From: Acidimicrobiales bacterium
Lineage (GTDB): Bacteria; Actinomycetota; Acidimicrobiia; Acidimicrobiales; Poriferisodaliceae
Length of the DNA: 9,782 nt
Assembly (NCBI GenBank): GCA_020631315.1
Contig: JAHDHM010000110.1
Span: 1 to 9,782 of the forward strand
Reading direction: 5' to 3'
Part shown: positions 1 through 5,448 of the stretch, one piece after another
How the letters are laid out: each line of letters opens with the position of its first letter
How positions within the stretch are numbered: the stretch's first letter is position 1
Translations under genes and position numbers: made by a program
Notes under the pieces: model-generated
The model's input: the letters and a program-made list of their open reading frames with translations, nothing else
Told to the model about the DNA's origin: nothing
The model's database searches: none

Positions 1-2
1 AC

Positions 3-872
3 GTCCAAGCCGCACGCGCCAAGGCCGACGAAGACGACCCCGAGAAAGCGTTGCGTCGTCTGATCGCGGCTCGTCGTGGTGGTTGGGGGTTCAACCCCGA
101 CGGGTCGTTCTGGATCAACGCGAAACTCGACCCACTCACCGCCGCACTCCTCGCGGCTGAGCTGGATCGGTTGGAGCGCCAGGAGTTCCAGACCCACGAC
201 AAGCTCGCCGGACTCCACTCACGGACGCCCGCCCAGCGACGGGCCGATGTCCTCACGCTGCTCTTGGGCGGTGTCCCGCCAGGACGCGACAACGAACCCG
301 AGCCAAAGGCGAACACGAACACGAACAGCAGGCCAGGGGCGAAGACGGTCCTGCACCTGATCCTGCGCGACAGCGACGCCACCCGACCCGACGGTGTGGC
401 CCACACGATGAACGGCACACCCATCCCCATCGGGGCGGTGGCTGGTCTGTTCGACACCGCCGAGATCCATGCCTGGCGCATCAGCTGCACCGGCGACCTC
501 ATCGGCCATACGACCGGCCGCCGTCACGCCAACAGGTTCCAGCGGATGGCGTTGGCAATACGGCACGGCACCTGCGTGTGGCACGGCTGCAACCGGCCAG
601 CATCAGGGTGCGACGCCCACCACATGACCGAATGGCACCTCACCCACGACGGGCGACTCGTGAACCTGACGTTGCTGTGCCCGGAACACCACCATCAGCT
701 CCATCAGATGGGCGGCACCTTGTCGCCCGACCCCACGCGCAGCAACGGCTGGCAGATCACCCACCTCACCGCCGGCAGCGTCGAACGAACCATCAGCCGA
801 TGGGAGAAGCCACCTCCGGCCTGGCTGGCGGCCTCGGGCGGGAAGGGCCCCGTCAGCCCAGGAGCAGGGTGA
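3..872 (+). CDS. DUF222 / 13E12-repeat-type HNH endonuclease, 5'-truncated
   Basis: The reading frame is open from base 3, so the true start lies before the window; a TTG at 51 is only an internal codon or a chance start. The visible part carries the end of a DUF222-like region (aromatic GGWGFNPDGSFW segment, then a helical LDPLTAALLAAELDRLE stretch), a variable linker containing NTNTN, and a C-terminal HNH nuclease domain at about bases 573-713. That domain shows a C-x4-C pair (CVWHGC), the AHH dyad at 615-623, W, N, and LLCPEHHHQLH, the usual ββα-metal layout that binds a metal and cleaves DNA. This architecture matches the DUF222/13E12 family, which is multicopy in actinobacteria and of uncertain biological role. 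The last 20 bases overlap the end of the convergent MaoC-type gene, so the final residues are translated from the antisense of that gene. The family call is firm; any role in mobility or defence is not shown here. Confidence 0.88.
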   Translation, partial: VQAARAKADEDDPEKALRRLIAARRGGWGFNPDGSFWINAKLDPLTAALLAAELDRLERQEFQTHDKLAGLHSRTPAQRRADVLTLLLGGVPPGRDNEPEPKANTNTNSRPGAKTVLHLILRDSDATRPDGVAHTMNGTPIPIGAVAGLFDTAEIHAWRISCTGDLIGHTTGRRHANRFQRMALAIRHGTCVWHGCNRPASGCDAHHMTEWHLTHDGRLVNLTLLCPEHHHQLHQMGGTLSPDPTRSNGWQITHLTAGSVERTISRWEKPPPAWLAASGGKGPVSPGAG

Positions 873-1311
873 GGGTCTCGACGACGAGGGCCGGGGTGTC
901 GTTGCCGACGGCGGCGATCTCGACCTCGCGCTTCATGAGCACGCCCGACGACTTCTGCTGCACGGAGGTGACGCGGCTGCGTGCACGGAGCGTCGAGCCG
1001 ACGGTCACGGGGGCGAGGAAGCGGTACTTGTCGCCGCCGTAGTTGAGGCCGCCCATGACGCCCTCGATCGAGGGGCCCATCTGATAGGCGAACTGCGGCA
1101 CGAGGGAGAGGGTCAGGAAGCCGTGGGCGATCGTGGTGCCGAACGGGCCGGCAGCAGCACGCTCCTCGTCGACGTGAATCCACTGGTGATCGCCGGTGGT
1201 CTCGGCGAACTCGTTGATCATCTGCTGGGTGACGGTCACCTCGCCGATCCACTCCGACCACTCCTCGCTGATGAGCTCGTTGAGGCTGTCGATGTCCTTG
1301 ATGTGCGGCAC
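853..1311 (-). CDS. MaoC-like (R)-specific enoyl-CoA hydratase, Rv0130-type
   Basis: A 152-aa single hot-dog domain. The hydratase signature is clear around residues 38-53: TTGDHQWIHVDEERA, with the predicted catalytic dyad D41 and H46, followed by GPFGTTIAHGFLTLSL. Members of this family add water to (2E)-enoyl-CoA to give (R)-3-hydroxyacyl-CoA and act as cytosolic dimers. The DHQWIHVD form, with Q where the classic PhaJ motif has N, resembles the mycobacterial Rv0130 (HtdZ) group, whose length is also about 150 aa. The GTG start at 1311 is supported by AGGAG six bases upstream on the minus strand (complement of 1316-1320). It lies downstream of and codirectional with the dioxygenase gene, but 139 bases and a hairpin intervene, so cotranscription is uncertain. 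The acyl-CoA substrate is unknown. Confidence 0.92.
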   Translation of the reverse strand: MPHIKDIDSLNELISEEWSEWIGEVTVTQQMINEFAETTGDHQWIHVDEERAAAGPFGTTIAHGFLTLSLVPQFAYQMGPSIEGVMGGLNYGGDKYRFLAPVTVGSTLRARSRVTSVQQKSSGVLMKREVEIAAVGNDTPALVVETLTLLLG

Positions 1312-1362
1312 GGGAGTCTCCTGTCAGGGGATCGAGTCATCAGACGATGCCAGCCGCTCCCC

Positions 1363-1380
1363 CGCCCGACAAATCGGGCG
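1363..1380. terminator. Perfect 7-bp GC-rich stem-loop, possible terminator of the P450 operon
   Basis: CGCCCGA and TCGGGCG pair perfectly around a four-base loop (CAAA). The hairpin lies about 70 bases past the dioxygenase stop on the minus strand and about 50 bases before the hydratase start. No U-run follows on either strand, so if it terminates, it is of the U-less type often proposed for actinobacteria. It could instead be a leader or operator element of the hydratase gene. Confidence 0.4.
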
Positions 1381-1383
1381 ACG

Positions 1384-1423
1384 ACTGCGGCAGTGCGCGA
1401 CGGCTCACGCAGTGCGCACGTGC
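1384..1423. repeat. Cluster of short palindromes and a 9-bp direct repeat upstream of the MaoC-type gene
   Basis: In 40 bases there is an 11-bp palindrome ACTGC-G-GCAGT (1384-1394), two copies of GCAGTGCGC (1390-1398 and 1409-1417), GTGCGCAC (1412-1419) and GCACGTGC (1416-1423). The surrounding gap 1312-1450 contains no TA dinucleotide, so no TAnnnT-type -10 is visible for the hydratase gene. The cluster may be a regulator-binding site or simply GC-rich coincidence. Confidence 0.3.
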
Positions 1424-1450
1424 TCGGGTGGCGACCAGCGGTGAGGGCCG

Positions 1451-2272
1451 TCAGGACGCGATGGTGATGCGTCGCATGTGACGACGATGGCCGGCGTAGT
1501 CATGCAGCGCCCAGTGCTGGACGCTGCGGTTGTCCCACATCGTCACCGTGCCCGGCTCCCAACGGACCCGGCACGTGAAGTGAGCCTGCGTGCAGTGCTC
1601 GTACAGCATCGACAACAACGCAGCCGACTCGTGACGGCGCAGTCCGTTGATCCGCGTCGTGAACGCCGGGTTCACGTAGACGCTCCTCGCACCGTCCTCG
1701 GGGTGCGTGGCCACGACCGGATGTCGGACCTCAGCGAGTGCGTCGCCGGAGTTCTTCGTCGACATGGCCTTCGAATACGTCGACTGACCGCCAGGTGAGT
1801 ACTGCTTGGCCGCCGAATGCGTGGCCGTCAGCCCGTCGAGCATCTCCTGCATCGTCGGGCTCAGCGCGTTCCACGCAGCCCGCATCGAGGCGAACAACGT
1901 GTCACCTCCATAGGGAGGGACCTCGACGGCGTACAGGATCGAGCCGAGATCGGGCCGTTCCAGGAAGGTGACGTCGGTGTGCCAGCCGCCGCCGAAGTTC
2001 ACGACGTCATCGGGCTCGGTGACGATGTCGAGCACCTCGGGCCGGCCCGGCTGACCGTCGACGAAAGGATGTGTGTCGAGCTCACCGAAGCGACGACCGA
2101 ACGCCATCTGCTGCTCGGCCGTCCACTCCTGGTCACGGAACACCAGCACCTGATGCGCGACGAAGGCCGCCCGCAACTCGCGAACGGCCTCGTCGGACAA
2201 CGTGTCGTCGAGCGTGACACCGTGCACCTCGGCGCCGATGGCGCCCGAGAGTGGTGTCAGCCGCAGTGTCAT
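1451..2272 (-). CDS. TauD/TfdA-family Fe(II)/2-oxoglutarate-dependent dioxygenase
   Basis: A 273-aa protein spanning one complete TauD/TfdA double-stranded beta-helix domain. The iron facial triad is visible as H98-x-D100 in GGGWHTDVTF and H253 in NRSVQHWALHDY. T125 in YGGDT and the arginines near R264 and R268 (HRRHMRR) sit where the family binds 2-oxoglutarate. The enzyme should be a cytosolic monooxygenating dioxygenase that couples 2-oxoglutarate decarboxylation to hydroxylation, often followed by release of sulfite, sulfate or another leaving group. The substrate pocket cannot be assigned; taurine should not be assumed. The ATG at 2272 was chosen because the conserved N-terminus (MTLRLTPLSGAIGAEVHGV) begins there; the frame is open further up to 2446, but that part overlaps the ferredoxin gene in another frame. 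It is the third gene of the P450 operon, 20 bases after the ferredoxin stop, with a GAGGG-like ribosome site. Confidence 0.93.
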   Translation of the reverse strand: MTLRLTPLSGAIGAEVHGVTLDDTLSDEAVRELRAAFVAHQVLVFRDQEWTAEQQMAFGRRFGELDTHPFVDGQPGRPEVLDIVTEPDDVVNFGGGWHTDVTFLERPDLGSILYAVEVPPYGGDTLFASMRAAWNALSPTMQEMLDGLTATHSAAKQYSPGGQSTYSKAMSTKNSGDALAEVRHPVVATHPEDGARSVYVNPAFTTRINGLRRHESAALLSMLYEHCTQAHFTCRVRWEPGTVTMWDNRSVQHWALHDYAGHRRHMRRITIAS

Positions 2273-2292
2273 CGGATCAGACCCTCGGGGGC

Positions 2293-2490
2293 TCAGTCCT
2301 CGACGATGACGATCGCGTGCTCGGGGCAGTTGGCGATGGCCAGGTGGGCCTTCTCCTCCATGCCGGCGGGCACGACGCCGTCGTTCAGGGCGGTGGCGGT
2401 GCCGTAGTCGTCGACGTCGAACAGCTCCGGCGCCAGCGAGAAGCAACGGTTGTGGCCCTCGCAGAGGTCCTGGTTCACTTCGATCTTCAT
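2293..2490 (-). CDS. [3Fe-4S] ferredoxin of the P450-partner type
   Basis: A 65-aa acidic protein with exactly three cysteines: C10 and C16 in the block CEGHNRC, and C55 followed by proline. This is the C-x2-[variable]-x2-C...C-P signature of small actinobacterial ferredoxins that hold one [3Fe-4S] cluster and pass electrons from a reductase to cytochrome P450s. The position that would carry the fourth cysteine is H13. The ATG at 2490 has GGAG about nine bases upstream. The gene lies 13 bases after the P450 stop, so the two are almost certainly cotranscribed, and the P450 is the expected partner. No ferredoxin reductase gene is in the window, so a general cellular reductase presumably serves it. 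Confidence 0.94.
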   Translation of the reverse strand: MKIEVNQDLCEGHNRCFSLAPELFDVDDYGTATALNDGVVPAGMEEKAHLAIANCPEHAIVIVED

Positions 2491-2503
2491 CGTGTTGACT
2501 CCG

Positions 2504-3754
2504 TCAGCGGGTCTCGAGGATGCGGATCGCCATGGTACGTGGCCCGCGGACCTGGCCTGCAGCCCACGTCACCTTGTCCGGGTCGGCGAGTTCGAACTCG
2601 GGGATGCGGGACAAGAAGGTCTCGATGGCGACCTGCATCTCCATGCGGGCCTGGTTCGACCCGGCGCAGCGGTGGATGCCGACTCCGAACGCGATGTGAC
2701 GGTTCTCCTCGCGGTCGATGATGACGTCGTCGGGACGATCGAACACCTCGGGGTCACGGTTCGCTGCCGGGAAGTTCATGATCACCCGGTCGCCTGCCTT
2801 CATCGGGCAGCCGTTGTACTCGACGTCCTCCGACACGATGCGGGCCATCGTGACCGGTGAGTAGGCGCGCAACAGCTCCTCGACCGCGACAGGGATCATC
2901 GACGGATCCTCGACGAGGCGACGGCGGTCGTCGGGGTGCGTCGCCAGGTGGAAGATCGCCGAGCCGATCGACGACCACGTGGTGTCGATGCCGGCCACCA
3001 GCAGGAGGTTGCAGGTCTGCGCGACCTCGACCCAGGTGATGGGCTCCCCGTCGACCTCGTCCTGCAGCATCTGGGAGATCAGGTCGTCGCCCGGGTCCTC
3101 CATGCGTTCCCGGACGAGACCGATGAAGTAGTTCTGCAGCGCTTCTCGCGACTTCACCCGCAGCTCGGGATCGAAGTAGCCGAGCTCGAGTACGCCACGG
3201 ACCCAGCCGACGAACTCGTCGACCATCGACTCGGGCACGCCGAGAAGATGGGCGATCACGCGAGGCGGGATCTGCTGCGCGTACTCGACGGCACCGTCGA
3301 TGATGTCGTCACCGGCTTCGAAGCGGGCGACGAACTCGTCGACCATCCGTTGCGTGATCTCGCGGGTGTACGGCTCGTCGCGCTCCGCGACAGCGTGCGG
3401 CGAGAAGGTCGGCAGGATCATCCGACGCGCCTTCTTGTGATGCGGCGGATCGGTGTCGATCGGCGGCACCCGCAGGGGCGGCAGCTCGTTGCCGTCGGCG
3501 TCCTTCGCGACCGGCACGGGGATCACGGCCACGTTCTGCGACGTGAACACGTCGGTGTTCTTGGCGATCTCGCGGATGTCGGCGTTGGTCGTCGGCATCC
3601 ACGAGCCGCCGTGCCGCTCGGAGCGGGCAACCGGACACCTGTCGCGCAGGTCGTCCCAGATCTCGTACGGGCTCGCCGCATAGTTCTGATCGAGCAACTC
3701 GTAGTCGGTTGCCCAGTCCTTCACGTCGGTGACGGCAGGTGCGGTGTCGGTCAT
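2504..3754 (-). CDS. Cytochrome P450 (CYP), soluble bacterial class
   Basis: A 416-aa soluble P450 of typical bacterial length. All hallmarks are present: the I-helix oxygen-activation motif A254-G-I-D-T-T259, the K-helix E293-x-x-R296, and the heme loop F356-G-V-G-I-H-R-C363-A-G with the proximal thiolate C363. It inserts one oxygen atom from O2 into an organic substrate using electrons from a ferredoxin, here probably the one encoded 13 bases downstream. The ATG at 3754 was chosen over the open frame reaching 3994: GAGGGGG lies six bases upstream, and the extension would be arginine-rich, unlike P450s, and would overlap the divergent tetR gene. It is the first gene of the minus-strand oxygenase operon, facing the divergent regulator. 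The CYP family number and the substrate cannot be assigned by eye; a DPPHHKKARR segment (residues 102-111) takes the place of the commoner DPPEHxxxR. Confidence 0.97.
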   Translation of the reverse strand: MTDTAPAVTDVKDWATDYELLDQNYAASPYEIWDDLRDRCPVARSERHGGSWMPTTNADIREIAKNTDVFTSQNVAVIPVPVAKDADGNELPPLRVPPIDTDPPHHKKARRMILPTFSPHAVAERDEPYTREITQRMVDEFVARFEAGDDIIDGAVEYAQQIPPRVIAHLLGVPESMVDEFVGWVRGVLELGYFDPELRVKSREALQNYFIGLVRERMEDPGDDLISQMLQDEVDGEPITWVEVAQTCNLLLVAGIDTTWSSIGSAIFHLATHPDDRRRLVEDPSMIPVAVEELLRAYSPVTMARIVSEDVEYNGCPMKAGDRVIMNFPAANRDPEVFDRPDDVIIDREENRHIAFGVGIHRCAGSNQARMEMQVAIETFLSRIPEFELADPDKVTWAAGQVRGPRTMAIRILETR

Positions 3755-3760
3755 CGGAAT

Positions 3761-3767
3761 CCCCCTC
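3761..3767 (-). promoter_or_regulatory. Ribosome binding site of the P450 gene
   Basis: On the minus strand this reads GAGGGGG, six bases before the ATG at 3754. It decides that start against longer in-frame alternatives. Confidence 0.75.
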
Positions 3768-3806
3768 GTCGATGTGGCCGGCTCGTTGGACTGTAGTCGT
3801 TGTCTA

Positions 3807-3841
3807 CGTCGCACATGACGACGGCGAACTCGTCGCACATG
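3807..3841. repeat. 11-bp direct repeat, 24-bp period, in the P450/tetR intergenic region
   Basis: CGTCGCACATG occurs exactly at 3807-3817 and again at 3831-3841. The start-to-start distance of 24 bp is a little over two helical turns. The first copy overlaps the expected -35 region of the P450 promoter. It could be a tandem regulator site; chance cannot be excluded without counting the motif elsewhere in the genome. Confidence 0.5.
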
Positions 3842-3865
3842 GCCGCCGTGGTCGACGCGGCGGGC

Positions 3866-3879
3866 TACGGTTCCGGACG
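3866..3879 (+). promoter_or_regulatory. Candidate leaderless promoter (-10 TACGGT) of tetR
   Basis: TACGGT at 3866-3871 fits the TAnnnT -10 pattern. The GTG start at 3879 lies exactly where transcription would be expected to begin, and no Shine-Dalgarno precedes it. This is the arrangement of leaderless mRNAs, common in actinobacteria. No convincing -35 is seen. Confidence 0.4.
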
Positions 3880-4463
3880 TGGACGCAGTGGTCGGGCCGT
3901 CGGATGCGCAGCCCACCGGTCGCGATGACGTCGTGGCCGCGTTGGTGGCAGCAGCGACGAAGCTGTTCACCGAACACGCGCCCGGTGACGTCACGATCCG
4001 GGCGATCGCCGCGGCAGCCGGGGTGAACCACGGCCTGGTGCATCGTCACATCGGCTCGAAGCTCGACCTGGCACGGCTCGTGATCGACGCAGCGAGCGAG
4101 CGGGTGAAGGCGGGCCTTCCCCGAACCGACGATCCGGTTCGGCTGCTGTTGGCCATCATGGAGGGCGCCATCGACGAGCCGGTCTTCAGCCGTGTGCTCG
4201 CGTGGTCGATGCTCGAGGGCGTCGACCAGGGTGGCCTCCGGACGTCCTCGGGCCTCGTGACCGCAGGCCACGCGATCCTCGAGACCCTCGGGGTCGCCGA
4301 CCCCCGAACCGTCACCGCCGACCTCGTCGCCCGGACACTCGGGTGGGCGACCTACGAGGAGTATCTGGTCGCCTCGGGACTGCTCGGCGACGACGTCGCC
4401 ACCGCCCGTCGACGTCACCTCGAGTACGTGGAGCAGGACCTGCGGCGTGTGCTCGGCTCGTGA
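3879..4463 (+). CDS. TetR/AcrR-family transcriptional regulator
   Basis: A 194-aa protein with a typical N-terminal TetR DNA-binding domain at about residues 16-62. Its helix-turn-helix is IRAIAAAAGVNHGLVHRHIG (residues 40-59), preceded by the helix ALVAAATKLFTEHAP. The rest is a variable, mostly helical ligand-binding and dimerisation part (about 80-194), including WATYEEYLVASGLL. Such proteins repress transcription until a small molecule binds. It is transcribed away from the P450 operon across 124 bases, so both its own gene and the P450-ferredoxin-dioxygenase genes are plausible targets. The GTG at 3879 lacks a Shine-Dalgarno; a second in-frame GTG lies at 3888, so the exact start is uncertain by three codons. 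The stop overlaps the next gene by four bases. The ligand is unknown. Confidence 0.93.
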   Translation: MDAVVGPSDAQPTGRDDVVAALVAAATKLFTEHAPGDVTIRAIAAAAGVNHGLVHRHIGSKLDLARLVIDAASERVKAGLPRTDDPVRLLLAIMEGAIDEPVFSRVLAWSMLEGVDQGGLRTSSGLVTAGHAILETLGVADPRTVTADLVARTLGWATYEEYLVASGLLGDDVATARRRHLEYVEQDLRRVLGS

Positions 4464-5362
4464 GCTGGCGACAGCCGGCGCGGCGGGTCGGCGCTGCGTG
4501 CGTGGGCGCCTTCGTGTTGACCGCATGTACGGCGTCGCCGCCGGCCGAACCGGGGATCAGCGCTGACGTGTCGGTCGAGGAACCAGAGGTGCCAGCGGAG
4601 GCAGTGGCATCCCCCACTGTCCGTCACTCCTATGGCGATGCGCCGCGGCAGTTCGGCGTGCTGGCCGTGCCGGCTCCCGTCATGGGCGGTGAAGCACCTC
4701 ACCCCGTCGTCGTCCTGATCCACGGCGGGTTCTGGCGAAACAGGTTCACGCTCGAGCTGATGACGCCGCTCCTCGAAGATCTCGTCGAGCGTGGCTATGC
4801 CGTGTGGAACATCGAGTACCGAAGCGCCGGCGACGCCGGTGGTGGTTACCCCGGAACGCTCACCGACGTGGCGGCAGCCGTCGACCACCTCGCCGCCCTG
4901 GACGCCCCACTCGATCTCGAACGAGTCGCGGTCGTCGGGCATTCAGCCGGCGGGCATCTTGCTGCGTGGATCGGCTCGCGTTCACTGCTGCAAGCCGGTG
5001 ACCCGGGTGCCTCCCCGGCGGTCGACCCGGTGTTGGTCGTGCCGCAGGCGGGAGTGGTCGATCTGTTCGCGGGCCATGCGGCCGTGCTCGGCGCCGGGGC
5101 GGTTGACGACTTCATGGGTGGGTCTCCGGAGGATCTCCCGGACGCCTACCGAGTCGCTCAGCCGGTGTTGGATCAGCGAGCACGTCTCGTCCACGGCGAC
5201 CTCGACTCCATCGTCCCACCGTCACAGTCCCTCGATGCGACCTTGGCCGCCGTGACCACGGTCATCGACGGCGCTGACCACTTCGACGTCATCGACCCCG
5301 CACACGAGAGCTGGGCCGTCGTCGTCGCCTGGCTCGACGAGATCCTTCGCCCGACCGGCTGA
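4460..5362 (+). CDS. Predicted lipoprotein alpha/beta-hydrolase (esterase/formamidase-like)
   Basis: A 300-aa alpha/beta-hydrolase with a lipoprotein signal: RR at residues 8-9, a hydrophobic stretch VGAACVGAFVL, and the lipobox L20-T-A-C23. It should therefore be exported and lipid-anchored on the outer face of the membrane, after a flexible acidic linker (about 28-55). The fold shows the oxyanion HGG at 88-90 (VVVLIHGGFW), the nucleophile S162 in GHSAGG, an acid at D249 (HGDLDSIVPP) and H274 (GADHFD). The segment NIEYRSAGDAGGGYPGT (117-133) resembles kynurenine-formamidase/BD-FAE-like hydrolases, which cleave esters or amides. The GTG at 4460 was chosen because the signal peptide begins directly there and GTGA overlaps the tetR stop; the frame is open further upstream, but that part lies inside tetR. 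Coupling suggests coregulation with the regulator. The substrate is unknown. Confidence 0.88.
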   Translation: MSWRQPARRVGAACVGAFVLTACTASPPAEPGISADVSVEEPEVPAEAVASPTVRHSYGDAPRQFGVLAVPAPVMGGEAPHPVVVLIHGGFWRNRFTLELMTPLLEDLVERGYAVWNIEYRSAGDAGGGYPGTLTDVAAAVDHLAALDAPLDLERVAVVGHSAGGHLAAWIGSRSLLQAGDPGASPAVDPVLVVPQAGVVDLFAGHAAVLGAGAVDDFMGGSPEDLPDAYRVAQPVLDQRARLVHGDLDSIVPPSQSLDATLAAVTTVIDGADHFDVIDPAHESWAVVVAWLDEILRPTG

Positions 5363-5374
5363 GGGGCGACGGCG

Positions 5375-5386
5375 TCGGAGTTCCGA
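5375..5386. repeat. Short inverted repeat after the hydrolase gene
   Basis: TCGGA and TCCGA are separated by two bases, 12 bases after the hydrolase stop. The loop is too small for a good RNA hairpin, and no T-run follows. A weak operator or chance are both possible. Confidence 0.2.
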
Positions 5387-5416
5387 GGAGTGGCAACACC
5401 CGGCGGTCGTTTCCAT

Positions 5417-5436
5417 GGGGCGGTACGGTCCGCCCC
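5417..5436. promoter_or_regulatory. Perfect inverted repeat enclosing a -10-like TACGGT
   Basis: GGGGCGG (5417-5423) and CCGCCCC (5430-5436) are perfect complements separated by TACGGT. The enclosed hexamer equals the candidate -10 before tetR. The element ends directly before the Shine-Dalgarno of the 94-aa gene, so the predicted transcript would start near 5436. It can be read as an operator clamped on a -10, or as a hairpin ending the hydrolase transcript (no U-run follows). No clear -35 is present. Confidence 0.45.
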
Positions 5437-5443
5437 GGGGAGG
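5437..5443 (+). promoter_or_regulatory. Strong ribosome binding site of the 94-aa gene
   Basis: GGGGAGG lies five bases before the ATG at 5449. It is the main evidence that this small frame is really translated. Confidence 0.75.
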
Positions 5444-5448
5444 TCCGG

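Larger units (their letters stand above)
3755..3878. promoter_or_regulatory. Divergent intergenic control region, P450 operon / tetR
   Basis: These 124 bases must hold the promoters of both directions. For the P450 operon, the complement of 3790-3795 reads TACAGT, a TAnnnT-type -10 about 35 bases before the ATG; no good -35 is seen. Overlapping it is an imperfect palindrome, GTAG(7)CTAC (3793-3807). Toward tetR, TACGGT (3866-3871) ends seven bases before the GTG. Upstream of that is the inverted repeat CCGCCG-N9-CGGCGG (3843-3863). An 11-bp direct repeat (3807-3817, 3831-3841) fills the centre. A TetR-family regulator encoded next door is the likely ligand of one of these repeats, by the usual autoregulatory layout; which one is not decidable here. 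Confidence 0.55.

Noticed and set aside
2273..2446. 58-residue N-terminal extension of the TauD-family protein
   Set aside because: It overlaps the ferredoxin gene in another frame and is Arg-rich. The family N-terminus starts at the ATG at 2272.
2936..3796. Long + strand open frame (286 codons) opposite the P450 gene
   Set aside because: It mirrors the P450 coding sequence, whose motifs are complete. In GC-rich DNA the antisense frame is often free of stops, and the product shows no recognisable domain.
3819..3835. CGACG-N7-CGTCG inverted repeat in the intergenic region
   Set aside because: Five-base arms made of the very common CGACG/CGTCG words are expected by chance in this genome style.
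3755..3994. 80-residue N-terminal extension of the P450
   Set aside because: It would be Arg-rich, unlike any P450 N-terminus, and would cover the intergenic region and the start of tetR. The ATG at 3754 has a strong ribosome site.
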